DNA of 37,790 nucleotides from Calditrichota bacterium (GCA_024278755.1 JAJRSO010000025.1:1-37790), one strand, 5' to 3'. Positions 8,089 to 16,071 are shown, counted from the first letter of the stretch. Numbers and translations: made by a program. Notes: generated by a model not told the origin, from the sequence alone.

Positions 8089-8673
8089 TCGAAACTCTGT
8101 TTAAAAATACAAACGACTATCTGCTTACAAACAATGTGCCAAATAAAAGACAAATCATATCGAACCAGGTGGGTAAGTGCAAATACAAAAAAATAAAAGC
8201 CGCCGATTGCCGTTAAGAAGCGCCGCTTTTAAAACTTAATACTGGCTCTCAGTATTCCTATAATTGTTTTTGATAATTCCAAAAGGATACAACGCAATTA
8301 TTCCGTATCTGTTTTTTAGAGGCGCTGAAAGCGTTTTGCTTTGAACATGTGCGCCTCCCCCTATAAAAACCGTGGATTTCATGCATCTATGCGAATATTT
8401 TTAATGTGCTTTTTAGCGCGGCCCCCTGTGTATTATTTACGAGTCACCAAATCGGAATCAGTTGCTTCTATTATTGGCGGCGCCAGCTTATTAAACGCAC
8501 CGTTCGTGAAAATCGTGTAATTTTGAGGCAATATTTATTTAGTAAATACGCAAGTAGGTTGCTTTATGTGTTGTTTCGATAAATGGTTACAGCGCCGCCG
8601 GTGTGATTTAAGGGTTCTATTTAAACTATTGTTTCGTGTGGGAAGCAAGAAAACAGTGAGTTGTGAAATAAAG
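8089..8673. other. 585-base gap without a convincing gene
   Basis: This gap lies between the upstream side of the hypothetical gene and the end of the sigma-54 activator, both on the minus strand. It holds a probable minus-strand terminator (8187-8230) and a perfect 7-bp hairpin AATACTG-GCTCT-CAGTATT (8238-8256). The rest shows only a 57-codon plus-strand frame from about 8346 with no ribosome site. No tRNA, repeat or riboswitch was recognised. Confidence 0.6.
8187..8230 (-). terminator. Probable terminator of the GTPase/sigma-54 operon
   Basis: On the minus strand AAAAGC pairs with GCTTTT, with an inner CGC/GCG helix. The stem is followed by A and then seven T (8187-8193 on the plus strand are all A). 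It is about 440 bases beyond the stop of the sigma-54 activator, so the operon may have a long 3' region. Confidence 0.45.
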
Positions 8674-10017
8674 TTACAGTTTATACTTTTCGAGACGGTA
8701 GCGCAGAGTATCTCTGGTAAGTCCTAACAATTGTGCGGCACGCGCTTTGTTGCCGTTTGTCTTTGAAAGAGCGGAGAGTAATAGTTTTTGTTCCACTTCT
8801 TCCAGCTTTATTCCGCCGTCCGGCACCGACCATGTTTTGGCATCGGATGTTGTTCCGGATTGAAAAACCAAATCATCTTTTTTGATATATTTTGCATTGT
8901 TAAAAATCATAGCCCGCTCAATGAGGTTACTCAGTTCACGCACATTGCCCGGCCAGGAATATTCCAGCAGCGCTTGCCGGGCGTCTTTTGTAAAGCCCTC
9001 GGCTTTTTTATTAAAGCGCAGATTAAACAGATGCATAAAATGCTCGGCCAGCAACAGTATGTCTTCTTCCAGCGATCTTAGCGGAGGTAGTTCGATTTGA
9101 ACGACATTTAAACGGAATAAGAGATCTTCCCGAAATTTTTTTTCGCTTACTAATTGCTGTAAATTTTTATTTGACGCGGTAATTAAACGAAATTCAACCT
9201 GTTGCTCACGGTTTGAACCCAGTCTCCGGAAACGACGGGATTCGATGATATGTAAAAGTTTGGCCTGCAAGGCCAGCGGAAGTTCGGCTATTTCGTCTAA
9301 AAAAAGCGTACCTTCGTGCGCTTCTTCCAGCAGCCCCTTTTTACTGGCGGCTGCATTGGTAAAGGCGCCTTTTTCGTAGCCGAATAATTCGGATTCCAGC
9401 AGATGTTCCGGAATAGCGGCACAGTTAATTTCGATAAACGGTTTTCGGGCGTTGGACGAAAGCGTGTGGATTTCGCGGGCAATTAAATTTTTGCCGGTTC
9501 CGCTTTCACCGCGGAGCAGAATGTTAATGTTGGGGATTTGCGCGATCTGTACCACCGTCGTTCGTAAGGTTTCGACCTTTTTCGAATGGCCGATTAAAGC
9601 GGAACCTTCGCTGCTTTTTGCGGCAAGTCTGGTTTTTAGTAAACTGATTTCGTTTTCCTTTTGTACAAAACGCTGTTTTAAAATAGCTTCGGAAGTTACC
9701 TCCCATACAAAACAAACAACCTGTGCGGCAGAAGAGGCAAAATGATGCAGGGAAAGATTTAAATAAACAGCGTCCTTTTTTTTACCAGGCCGGTTGATAT
9801 TTTCAATATAAAATGTTTTTTGATGCCCCCGGGCTATTTTCCGGATTATCTCTTCCAGGCCAACCGTTTCGGGAAAACATTCGTTTAGCAGGGAAGAAGG
9901 CTGCCGGCAATATCGCCGGAAGATATTATTGGAAAAAAGTAACGTTCCGTTTTCGTCAAACAGGGCAAGGCCCGTATCCCGTAATTCAAATAAATATCCG
10001 GTTGATTTTGTGATCAT
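8674..10017 (-). CDS. Sigma-54-dependent activator (PAS-like sensor, AAA+, Fis HTH)
   Basis: 447 residues. The N-terminal part (about 1-115) looks like a PAS domain (TGLALFDENGTLLFSNN); there is no receiver. The AAA+ domain (about 140-380) shows Walker A GESGTGKN at 170-177, GTLFLDE (Walker B), FREDLLFRLN and WPGNVREL. A Fis-type helix-turn-helix closes it (KARAAQLLGLTRDTLRYRL). The loop that contacts sigma-54 reads GAFTNA, not the usual GAFTGA. It should bind upstream enhancers and remodel sigma-54 polymerase. The ATG overlaps the stop of the upstream GTPase gene (ATGA), implying translational coupling, so its signal probably concerns the GTPase/OmpA system. Targets are not visible. Confidence 0.92.
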   Translation of the reverse strand: MITKSTGYLFELRDTGLALFDENGTLLFSNNIFRRYCRQPSSLLNECFPETVGLEEIIRKIARGHQKTFYIENINRPGKKKDAVYLNLSLHHFASSAAQVVCFVWEVTSEAILKQRFVQKENEISLLKTRLAAKSSEGSALIGHSKKVETLRTTVVQIAQIPNINILLRGESGTGKNLIAREIHTLSSNARKPFIEINCAAIPEHLLESELFGYEKGAFTNAAASKKGLLEEAHEGTLFLDEIAELPLALQAKLLHIIESRRFRRLGSNREQQVEFRLITASNKNLQQLVSEKKFREDLLFRLNVVQIELPPLRSLEEDILLLAEHFMHLFNLRFNKKAEGFTKDARQALLEYSWPGNVRELSNLIERAMIFNNAKYIKKDDLVFQSGTTSDAKTWSVPDGGIKLEEVEQKLLLSALSKTNGNKARAAQLLGLTRDTLRYRLEKYKL

Positions 10018-10514
10018 AATAATCCGGCCAGAGCGATAAATGATTCTTCTACATTGTTGTTTTCTTTGGCGCTGGTAATAAAATACGGTAATTTATTGTC
10101 TTTTGCCCAGTCCGTATACGTCTTTTGTACGCCTGCGGATACATCAACCAAATCGGATTTAGTCGCGCAGAAAACCAGACTTGCCTCAGGGTTTATCGTT
10201 TTAAAACGGGTGAGAATGGAAGAAAGATGCGTAAGCGAATCGGGACGGGTTAGATCGGCTGTCAGGATGGCCCCCGCGCTACCGGCATAATAATTTTGTA
10301 TGGCCTGCGAAAACTTTTCGTGTCCTTCGATATCCCAGATTAAAAAATCATATTCGGTTTCATTGCTATCCGAAACCCGTTTCCGGGAGATATTTACGCC
10401 GATGGTTGTGAGATAACTTTCTTCGAATGAGTTAAGAACAAAACGGCGGATCAGGCTGGTCTTTCCAACCCCGAAAGAACCCAGCAGGCAGATTTTCTTT
10501 TTAATGACAGCCAT
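10014..10514 (-). CDS. Ras-like small GTPase
   Basis: 166 residues, a bare G domain of Rab/Ras size. P-loop GSFGVGKT at residues 12-19, switch I Thr in YLTTIG, switch II WDIEGHE, G4 as TKSD (118-121) and G5 as SAK (148-150). It resembles eukaryotic-like Ras-superfamily GTPases found in scattered bacteria (the MglA/Rup groups) more than Era/Der-type GTPases. The residue matching Ras Gln61 is His65. I chose ATG at 10514, because GAGGTGA lies at good distance; the GTG at 10520 sits too close to that site. It begins 2 bases after the stop of the OmpA/longin-like gene and ends overlapping the sigma-54 activator, so it is in the centre of a coupled operon. Confidence 0.93.
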   Translation of the reverse strand: MAVIKKKICLLGSFGVGKTSLIRRFVLNSFEESYLTTIGVNISRKRVSDSNETEYDFLIWDIEGHEKFSQAIQNYYAGSAGAILTADLTRPDSLTHLSSILTRFKTINPEASLVFCATKSDLVDVSAGVQKTYTDWAKDNKLPYFITSAKENNNVEESFIALAGLL

Positions 10515-10516
10515 GC

Positions 10517-12088
10517 TCACTTCACCTCAAAAGTTACACACCGTTTTGATGCCAGCCCATCCATAGAGGAGATATCTGTTTCTGTTCCGTAACTGCCGAA
10601 TCCGGTGGTTACAATTTTATCTGCTTGTACTCCGTTTGCAACTAAAAACCGTCTTACGTTTTCGGCTCTCTTTTTAGAGATTTTCATATTTGCATCCGGT
10701 GCTCCTGTAAAATCGCTAAAGCCGTATACGGTGAGCAGAGAAAAATCGGCCTTGGTTAGATGACCGGCCAGTTGTTTTAATAAATCTGAATAGGCCGAAT
10801 CAATAACGGCGCTATTCTTTTTAAAATAAACGGAAATTTTTCTAACGTAGTTTTGTATTGCGGAGTGATAATCAAGATGATCCACAATAACTGTGTTTCC
10901 GGAAACTTGTGCCGCTGCCTTTGCAATGGAAAGTGCGTCCGACTCCGAAGGTACGGATCCTTCAAGAAATATTAAATTGTCATGAAGCACGATCTGAACG
11001 GAATTGAGTTGAGCGGTTAGTTGCGGATAGAATTTTTTAATATACGTTCTAAATTTATGTTCATTAAAACGAACGCTTTCGGTGGATGTGTCGGTCACTG
11101 CAGGCGGTGTGGATTCATTGGGCCATAAGAAATAAACGGCAAAACTTATAAGCGCTAAAAATAATAGATAAACGACATAACGGCCAAAATGAGGGTTCGT
11201 TGTCGGAACAGATGCATCGGTAGTAAATCCCAGCGCTTCGGACATGATACCGGGAGCCTTGGAAAAAGGTGTAACGTCTCCCGAAAAACCACGAAGTTCG
11301 GTTGTAAATTCCTGATGGCATCGATTTTCCAGCAAATGGATATGTTTGTAAAATTCAGGCGGCGCAATGCCGGATATTACAACGGCAAGATAGGCGTACC
11401 GGCCGTCTTCGAGATAAATATGCAGGTCGTCATATTCGATTACATTTAAATCCCGTTCCGTTTCCGTTTCAAAAGCCGATTTCGAAAAAGCGCGGATAGC
11501 GGTGAGCATTCCGCTCAGTAATTCTTCATTCGCCTGGATGCTTTGTGTGTCGGGCTGAAAATGAGCCAGCAGGATTCCCGTTTCTTTGTGGATATAAAAA
11601 ATATCATGAAGTTGAAAAGGTAATGATTCGTTTAGCAGAATCTCTGCGGCGGATAATCCGGAAATTTTTGCCTGAACTTTTTTACGGAACAGACGGAAAC
11701 TCATAGCCTGATCGATTTTTTCATTAACCGTTTTTGCCAGGTTTTTCATGGCTTCGGCCACTGCTTTGCGAATGGTGGATCCGATAACCGGATACAGCGC
11801 ATCGATAATCGTTTCTTTCGCCTCCGAAATTTGCCGCTTAATCGCAGCGCCCATCACCGGGGCCAGGGCATTGGCCATTTCGCTTTTGGAATCACTAATC
11901 TTTTTGCTAAGCAGATCGGCAATAGCCGGCTCGAGGGTAGCAATTAGAGCCTCTTTGTCGCGTAAACTGAGTTTCAGCGTTTCGAGTTCGGCTTCGAGCA
12001 CCTGTATTTTATCCCGGTCTTCAGTAAGCAATATTTCTTTTAAAAGCTGAAACGCCTGGGTATTATCTGCCTGCATAACAGAGGTCAT
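10517..12088 (-). CDS. Coiled-coil / longin-like / TM / OmpA multidomain protein
   Basis: 523 residues. Residues 8-145 are helical and coiled-coil-like and include two related units (ALAPVMGAAIKRQISEA and ALYPVIGSTIRKAVAEA). Residues about 150-270 form an alpha/beta block resembling a longin/roadblock-type domain (DIFYIHKETGILLAHF, then AYLAVVISG). A single membrane span is at 303-322. Beyond it lies a BON-like segment (about 340-405), then an OmpA C-terminal domain (415-523; GFSDFTGAPDANMKISKKRAENVRRFL) expected to bind peptidoglycan. So a cytoplasmic N-terminus that could meet the GTPase is joined to a periplasmic cell-wall anchor. The gene starts 9 bases after the coiled-coil gene and ends just before the GTPase start. 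Longin and BON assignments are inference; TM and OmpA are clear. Confidence 0.82.
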   Translation of the reverse strand: MTSVMQADNTQAFQLLKEILLTEDRDKIQVLEAELETLKLSLRDKEALIATLEPAIADLLSKKISDSKSEMANALAPVMGAAIKRQISEAKETIIDALYPVIGSTIRKAVAEAMKNLAKTVNEKIDQAMSFRLFRKKVQAKISGLSAAEILLNESLPFQLHDIFYIHKETGILLAHFQPDTQSIQANEELLSGMLTAIRAFSKSAFETETERDLNVIEYDDLHIYLEDGRYAYLAVVISGIAPPEFYKHIHLLENRCHQEFTTELRGFSGDVTPFSKAPGIMSEALGFTTDASVPTTNPHFGRYVVYLLFLALISFAVYFLWPNESTPPAVTDTSTESVRFNEHKFRTYIKKFYPQLTAQLNSVQIVLHDNLIFLEGSVPSESDALSIAKAAAQVSGNTVIVDHLDYHSAIQNYVRKISVYFKKNSAVIDSAYSDLLKQLAGHLTKADFSLLTVYGFSDFTGAPDANMKISKKRAENVRRFLVANGVQADKIVTTGFGSYGTETDISSMDGLASKRCVTFEVK

Positions 12089-12097
12089 CCGGTTAGA

Positions 12098-12454
12098 TTA
12101 ATCGGTTTGGTTGTCTTTTAAACGCGTACTTAGTTCACGGAACCAACTGCTTAGTTCTGCCCTGCTTGCAGCCCTGCTTTCCAGGGAGTCTATTTTTCGA
12201 ACCAGGTCGTCACGGATTTCACTTAGCTCTTTTCGCAAACTTTCGGCCGAATCACTGGCTGTTTTTTCTATCTTGCTTTCAAGAGCCGTATTACGTGATT
12301 CCAGTTCTGCCAGCTTTTTGTCCGCTTCGGAAGCGCTGTGTTCCAGATGTGCTATTTTCTTTTCCAGGGTTTTAAAATGCTGCTCGATTTGGTTTATTGT
12401 CTCACCAAAAATCAGTTCGCGTATCTGTCCGATGCTATTGGGATTCTCTGCCAT
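12098..12454 (-). CDS. Small coiled-coil protein, first gene of the GTPase operon
   Basis: 118 residues, almost entirely heptad-like: an N-terminal IGQIRELIFGETINQIEQHF, then long Glu/Lys/Ala-rich coiled coil to the end. No signal peptide or membrane span. The RELIFG stretch at residues 12-17 stands out as a possible docking motif. Its place at the head of a four-gene coupled operon with a coiled-coil/OmpA protein and a Ras-like GTPase suggests a scaffold or adaptor for that complex; this is inference. GGAGAG lies 4 bases upstream of the ATG. The gene diverges from the PLP-enzyme gene across a 184-base intergenic region. Confidence 0.8.
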   Translation of the reverse strand: MAENPNSIGQIRELIFGETINQIEQHFKTLEKKIAHLEHSASEADKKLAELESRNTALESKIEKTASDSAESLRKELSEIRDDLVRKIDSLESRAASRAELSSWFRELSTRLKDNQTD

Positions 12455-12638
12455 ATTTCTCTCCGGGGTTTAAAAAAAATAAATGTAAAAAAAAATGGTG
12501 GTATTTCAAAATAAAATAGATGGTTAGCCGTTATTTCTTTTTGGCTGCGTTAAAATGCTTTTGCTTTAAAACAGGTTTTCTATTGCGCCTAAATTCTGTA
12601 TATTCTGTTTTTTATATAAATTAGTAGGGGAGTACGGT

Positions 12639-14114
12639 ATGTTTAATTGGAACTGGGAAATCGAAAATCAGGAATACCTGCAAAATACAATCAAACGCTG
12701 TAAACGCGAAAATATTTTACTGCCTTCTTTTGAAGAACTAAAAAAGCCGGAAACGATTCATCCGAAAATAATTGAAGCGCTGAAAAAAATCGGCCTTCAA
12801 GAAACACATCCGCTCAATCTATTTCGTATTAACTGGCGCAACGATCCGGACGGAGGAGGGATTGGCGGGATTAATTTTCTGGAAATTCCACGGGAATTAA
12901 CGGGGATCAAAGCGCGGGTAATCGGACTGGTGGGCAAGTTTTTTCCAACCGGCGCTCATAAAGTCGGCGCTACTTACGGATGTCTGGCGCCTGCGCTGGT
13001 GAGCGGACGCTTTAATCCCGAATATCATAAAGCGGTCTGGCCTTCCACCGGAAATTACTGTCGTGGCGGAGTGTTTAATTCCAATTTATTAGACGTACAT
13101 TCCGTGGCTATTCTTCCGGAAGAGATGAGCCAGGAGCGCTTTAACTGGCTGCGTGAACGAACCGACGAGGTATACGCCACACCGGGCTGCGAGAGCAATG
13201 TAAAAGAGATTTACGATAAATGCCACGAGCTGGAAGCCCAAAGCGATGAATATGTGATTTTCAACCAGTTCGATCAGTTTGGCAATTCCATCTGGCATTA
13301 TGAAATTACCGGCTTTACCATTGAAGCGCTGTTTAACCAGCTGCGGACGTCCAAATCCCGTTTAAGCGGTTATGTGAGCGCCACCGGCTCGGCCTGAACC
13401 ATCGCCGCCGGTGACTACCTGCGCACCATCGAACCGCGCGTAAAAGTGCTGGCTTCCGAGGCCCTGCAATGTCCCACGCTTCTGGCCAACGGTTTTGGCG
13501 GGCACCGCATCGAAGGCATCGGCGATAAACACGTGCCCTGGATTCATAATGTAAAAAATACCGATATGGTCAGCGCCATTGATGACGAAGATTCCATGCG
13601 CCTGCTGCGTCTCTTTAACGAAGCGGCCGGACAGGAATATCTGAAAAAACAGGGGATTGATGCGGCGCTAATCGAAAAGCTGCCCTATCTTGGTATTTCA
13701 TCCATTGCCAATCTGCTTTCGGCAATTAAGATGGCCAAATACTACGAAATGAGTGAGAACGACGTCATCTTTACCGTGTTTACCGATTCGGCGGAAATGT
13801 ATTTATCCCGCCTCGAAGAGATGAATACGGCTCGCGGCGCCTATTCGTTGCAGCAGGCGCAGTTGGACGAGCAGGCTTGCCTGAGCGGACAGAAGACCGA
13901 TAACCTGCTGGAACTGACGTATACCGATCGCAAACGGATTCATAATCTAAAATACTTTACCTGGATCGAGCAGCAGGGAAAATCGGTGGATGAACTGAAT
14001 GCCCAGTGGTACGATGAAACTTACTGGAATGAACGATTCTCCATCGTTCCGCAGTGGGATAAAGAAATAAAGGCTTTTAATGAAAAAACCGGCTTAAGCA
14101 GAAAATATTTATAG
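12639..14114 (+). CDS. Fold-type II PLP-dependent enzyme interrupted by an in-frame TGA
   Basis: Read through one TGA (13395-13397, codon 253), this is a 491-residue PLP enzyme of the tryptophan-synthase-beta / cysteine-synthase fold. The likely Schiff-base Lys is K108 in PTGAHKVG, followed by the substrate loop STGNY. The phosphate-binding loop reads SATGSA-stop-TIAAG, where family logic expects Gly (GSAGTI). Both halves stay in one frame and the downstream half has no independent start or ribosome site near 13398, so this is one gene with a stop, not two genes. TGA is a normal stop elsewhere here (stops at 25877, and for the genes ending at 10517 and 10014). GGGGAG lies upstream of the ATG. 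Substrate unknown. Options: nonsense mutation GGA to TGA, sequence error, or recoding such as selenocysteine. Confidence 0.8.
13395..13397 (+). other. In-frame TGA in the PLP phosphate-binding loop
   Basis: The stop falls at codon 253, between GSA and TIAAG. It lies in the loop of a 7-bp inverted repeat (CACCGGC 13382-13388 / GCCGGTG 13407-13413). A weaker 4-bp stem follows (GGTG 13410-13413 / CACC 13424-13427). Neither looks like a standard bacterial SECIS, in which a hairpin directly follows the UGA and presents a G in a small apical loop. Confidence 0.85.
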
Positions 14115-14406
14115 CGGGAAAATATTCTCTTTGCATAGATGAGTCCGCTCTAAAAAGGCATAGCCACCGATTTCCACAGAAAGACACGGATTGTTTTTAT
14201 TGAAATTACATTGAATATATTCGTGTAAATTCGTGGTTTTTATAGTGAATTCATAGATTGCTGTTTTACAGGAACCGCATAATTCGCAAAGTTCATCAGG
14301 AACAGATAAAAACAGAGTTCTCTTCTGTGGTATTCGCTCTTAATAATTTCTCTGCGTTTGCTTCTTTCCTGCAACAATCTGTTTTAAGGACGAAGTTTTA
14401 ATAATT
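14115..14406. repeat. Intergenic gap with degenerate dispersed-repeat sequence
   Basis: Contains words such as TCCACAGAAAGACACGGAT and TTCGTGTAAATTCGTGG, the same style of AT-rich TTCGTG/CACGG repeat seen at 21231-21268, 26009-26060 and 27208-27245. No gene or terminator was recognised. It separates the PLP-enzyme gene from the DUF364 gene. Confidence 0.45.
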
Positions 14407-15129
14407 ATGATACAAAATGCCATCAAACAAGCGCTGTTGGATTCCGTTGATGCAAAAGACATCATTGCCGGAAACGTGTTGGTCGGCGCCAACCTGACCT
14501 TAGTACAGGGAAAGCACTGGGGAATGGCTTCCACCCTCTCCGATCCCGCGGTCTTGGAAAATTTTGTAGAAGAACCGGGCCATCTGGAATCCATGCCGCT
14601 TTCGGAGTTACTGGAAAGATTTAAATCCAAACGGTTGCTGGAATCCTCTCTCGGGATGGCGGCCCTAAATTCCGTCATCGAACCGCCTGTCTCCTGTAAG
14701 CAGCAGGACGCCTACGAAGAGATTGTAAAAAAATCAATCGGTAAAAATGTGGCTGTCATCGGTCATTTCCCGTTTGTAAAACGGCTGCGAAAGCAGGCAA
14801 AAAACTGCTGGGTCTTCGAACGGAGGCTGCAGGACGGCGACCTGCCGTCGGAACAGATGCCCCAGTTTCTGCCGCAGACCGATGTACTGGTGCTGACCGC
14901 GCAAATCATTGCCAATAATTGTTTCCATAAGATTGTGTCCCTCGCGCCGCGGGCCTATAAAATAATGTTGGGCCCTTCCACGCCGCTTAGCCCGGTTTTA
15001 TTTGATTTTGGCATCGATGTGCTGGGCGGCGTCCGTGTAGCCGAGCCGGAACGGGTGCGGCGCTCTATTGCGCAGGGCGCCCATTTTAAACAACTACGCG
15101 GCATCGAAAAAATAACCATGAAACCATAA
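14407..15129 (+). CDS. DUF4213/DUF364 (putative heavy-metal chelation) protein
   Basis: 240 residues. The N-terminal part (IAGNVLVGANLTLVQG) resembles DUF4213 and the C-terminal part (VIGHFPFVKRLRKQ, then MLGPSTPLSPVLFDFGIDVLGG) is DUF364, a Rossmann-like domain suggested to bind metal or a cofactor by structure. No biochemical role is established for the family that I can cite. It follows the interrupted PLP-enzyme gene across a repeat-bearing gap, so a functional tie is possible but the gap argues against tight coupling. ATG at 14407 has only a weak GACGAAG upstream. No signal peptide. Confidence 0.78.
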   Translation: MIQNAIKQALLDSVDAKDIIAGNVLVGANLTLVQGKHWGMASTLSDPAVLENFVEEPGHLESMPLSELLERFKSKRLLESSLGMAALNSVIEPPVSCKQQDAYEEIVKKSIGKNVAVIGHFPFVKRLRKQAKNCWVFERRLQDGDLPSEQMPQFLPQTDVLVLTAQIIANNCFHKIVSLAPRAYKIMLGPSTPLSPVLFDFGIDVLGGVRVAEPERVRRSIAQGAHFKQLRGIEKITMKP

Positions 15130-15199
15130 TCGGAACATAATTCGCGGGATTGATTGTACCATTCGGTCCGGCGAATCGGTTTACGGATTTGACTCTGAT

Positions 15200-16048
15200 A
15201 TGAAAATGCTCATCACCGATTTAGACGGCACGCTCTTAAACGATCGGCAGCAGGTGAGTCCGGCCGATCTGCAAACCCTGCGGGCGCTTAGCAGACAGAA
15301 CGTCCTTCGGGTGATTGCCACCGGGCGTTCCTATTTTTCTTTAAAAAAAGTACTGGCGCCGGATTTTCCGGTGGATTTTGTGATTCTTTCTTCCGGCGCG
15401 GGTATCATGGACTGGAAACGCAAAAGTCTTCTGACTCATTCCGAAATTAAGGCCGGACAGGCCCGTAAAATAGCCTCTTTTTTAATGGAGCAAAAGATCG
15501 ATTTTATGGTTCACGACAAACTACCCGAAAATCACCATTTTTTATTTTTCCATTACAATCAGTTTAATGGCGATTTTAAAACACGGCTCCGTTTATACGA
15601 ACCGTTTGCCAAACCGTTGACCGATGTCACGCAGATTGATAGCGCCAGCCAGTTTGTATTGATTTTTCGCCGGCCAGAAGAATTTACCGATAAAATGCGC
15701 TCGGTTTTAAACGATGTGCATATCATTCGCGCCACCTCTCCGCTGGACAATCAGTCGGTCTGGTTTGAGCTGATGCCCTTTGGCGTTTCCAAACAAAGCG
15801 CCGCGCAGCAATTGGCAGACAGGCATCGTCTCGGTGCTGAAGATGTGCTGGCTTTGGGAAATGATTATAACGATCAGGAATTACTGGATTGGGCCGGCCG
15901 GTCTTTTGTAACGGCCAATGCGGCAGAAGAATTAAAAAAGCGTTATTTGCAAACAGTCGAAAATAATCAAAGTGCACTTAGTAAATGCGTAACGCAATCC
16001 GCTGGATTGCGGATACAAGACACTCAATCCGACAAAATGCTAAAATAA
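15200..16048 (+). CDS. Cof-type HAD hydrolase with repeat-derived C-terminal tail
   Basis: 282 residues. HAD motif I is ITDLDGTLLND with the two catalytic Asp, motif II lies near IATGRSY, the C2-type cap spans the middle, and motif IV is ALGNDYNDQELL. This is the Cof subfamily of sugar-phosphate or nucleotide phosphatases. After roughly residue 256 the protein runs into a short palindromic repeat (15993-16011), and the last about 20 residues (VTQSAGLRIQDTQSD) are encoded by it, so the native C-terminus has probably been replaced or extended. Start ATG lacks a strong ribosome site, and an in-frame ATG two codons later is possible. Confidence 0.87.
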   Translation: MKMLITDLDGTLLNDRQQVSPADLQTLRALSRQNVLRVIATGRSYFSLKKVLAPDFPVDFVILSSGAGIMDWKRKSLLTHSEIKAGQARKIASFLMEQKIDFMVHDKLPENHHFLFFHYNQFNGDFKTRLRLYEPFAKPLTDVTQIDSASQFVLIFRRPEEFTDKMRSVLNDVHIIRATSPLDNQSVWFELMPFGVSKQSAAQQLADRHRLGAEDVLALGNDYNDQELLDWAGRSFVTANAAEELKKRYLQTVENNQSALSKCVTQSAGLRIQDTQSDKMLK

Positions 16049-16071
16049 AATACTCAATCCGCCGGATTGAG
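15993..16071. repeat. Cluster of small REP-like palindromes
   Basis: Two compact hairpins of the same design: CGCAATCC-GCT-GGATTGCG (15993-16011) and CTCAATCC-GCC-GGATTGAG (16053-16071), each followed by a similar GGATA word. A half copy ACTCAATCCG lies between them (16022-16031). The first two overlap the end of the HAD gene and the third lies before the LOG gene. Repeated short palindromes in a gene end are typical of REP/BIME-like elements. Confidence 0.75.

Noticed and set aside
8346-8519. 57-codon plus-strand frame
   Set aside because: No ribosome site, unusual composition and no recognisable sequence.
12111-12473. 120-codon plus-strand frame opposite the coiled-coil gene
   Set aside because: Shadow of the real gene: Ser/Leu/Arg-rich antisense translation of a coiled coil.
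13395-13430. Selenocysteine insertion hairpin after the TGA
   Set aside because: Only a 4-bp stem with a 10-base loop follows directly, and the site is a conserved Gly in the fold, so a SECIS is not supported; kept only as an option.
13446-14114. Separate gene starting at an internal ATG after the TGA
   Set aside because: No ribosome site, and the sequence directly between the TGA and this ATG (TIAAGDYLRT) already continues the enzyme fold.
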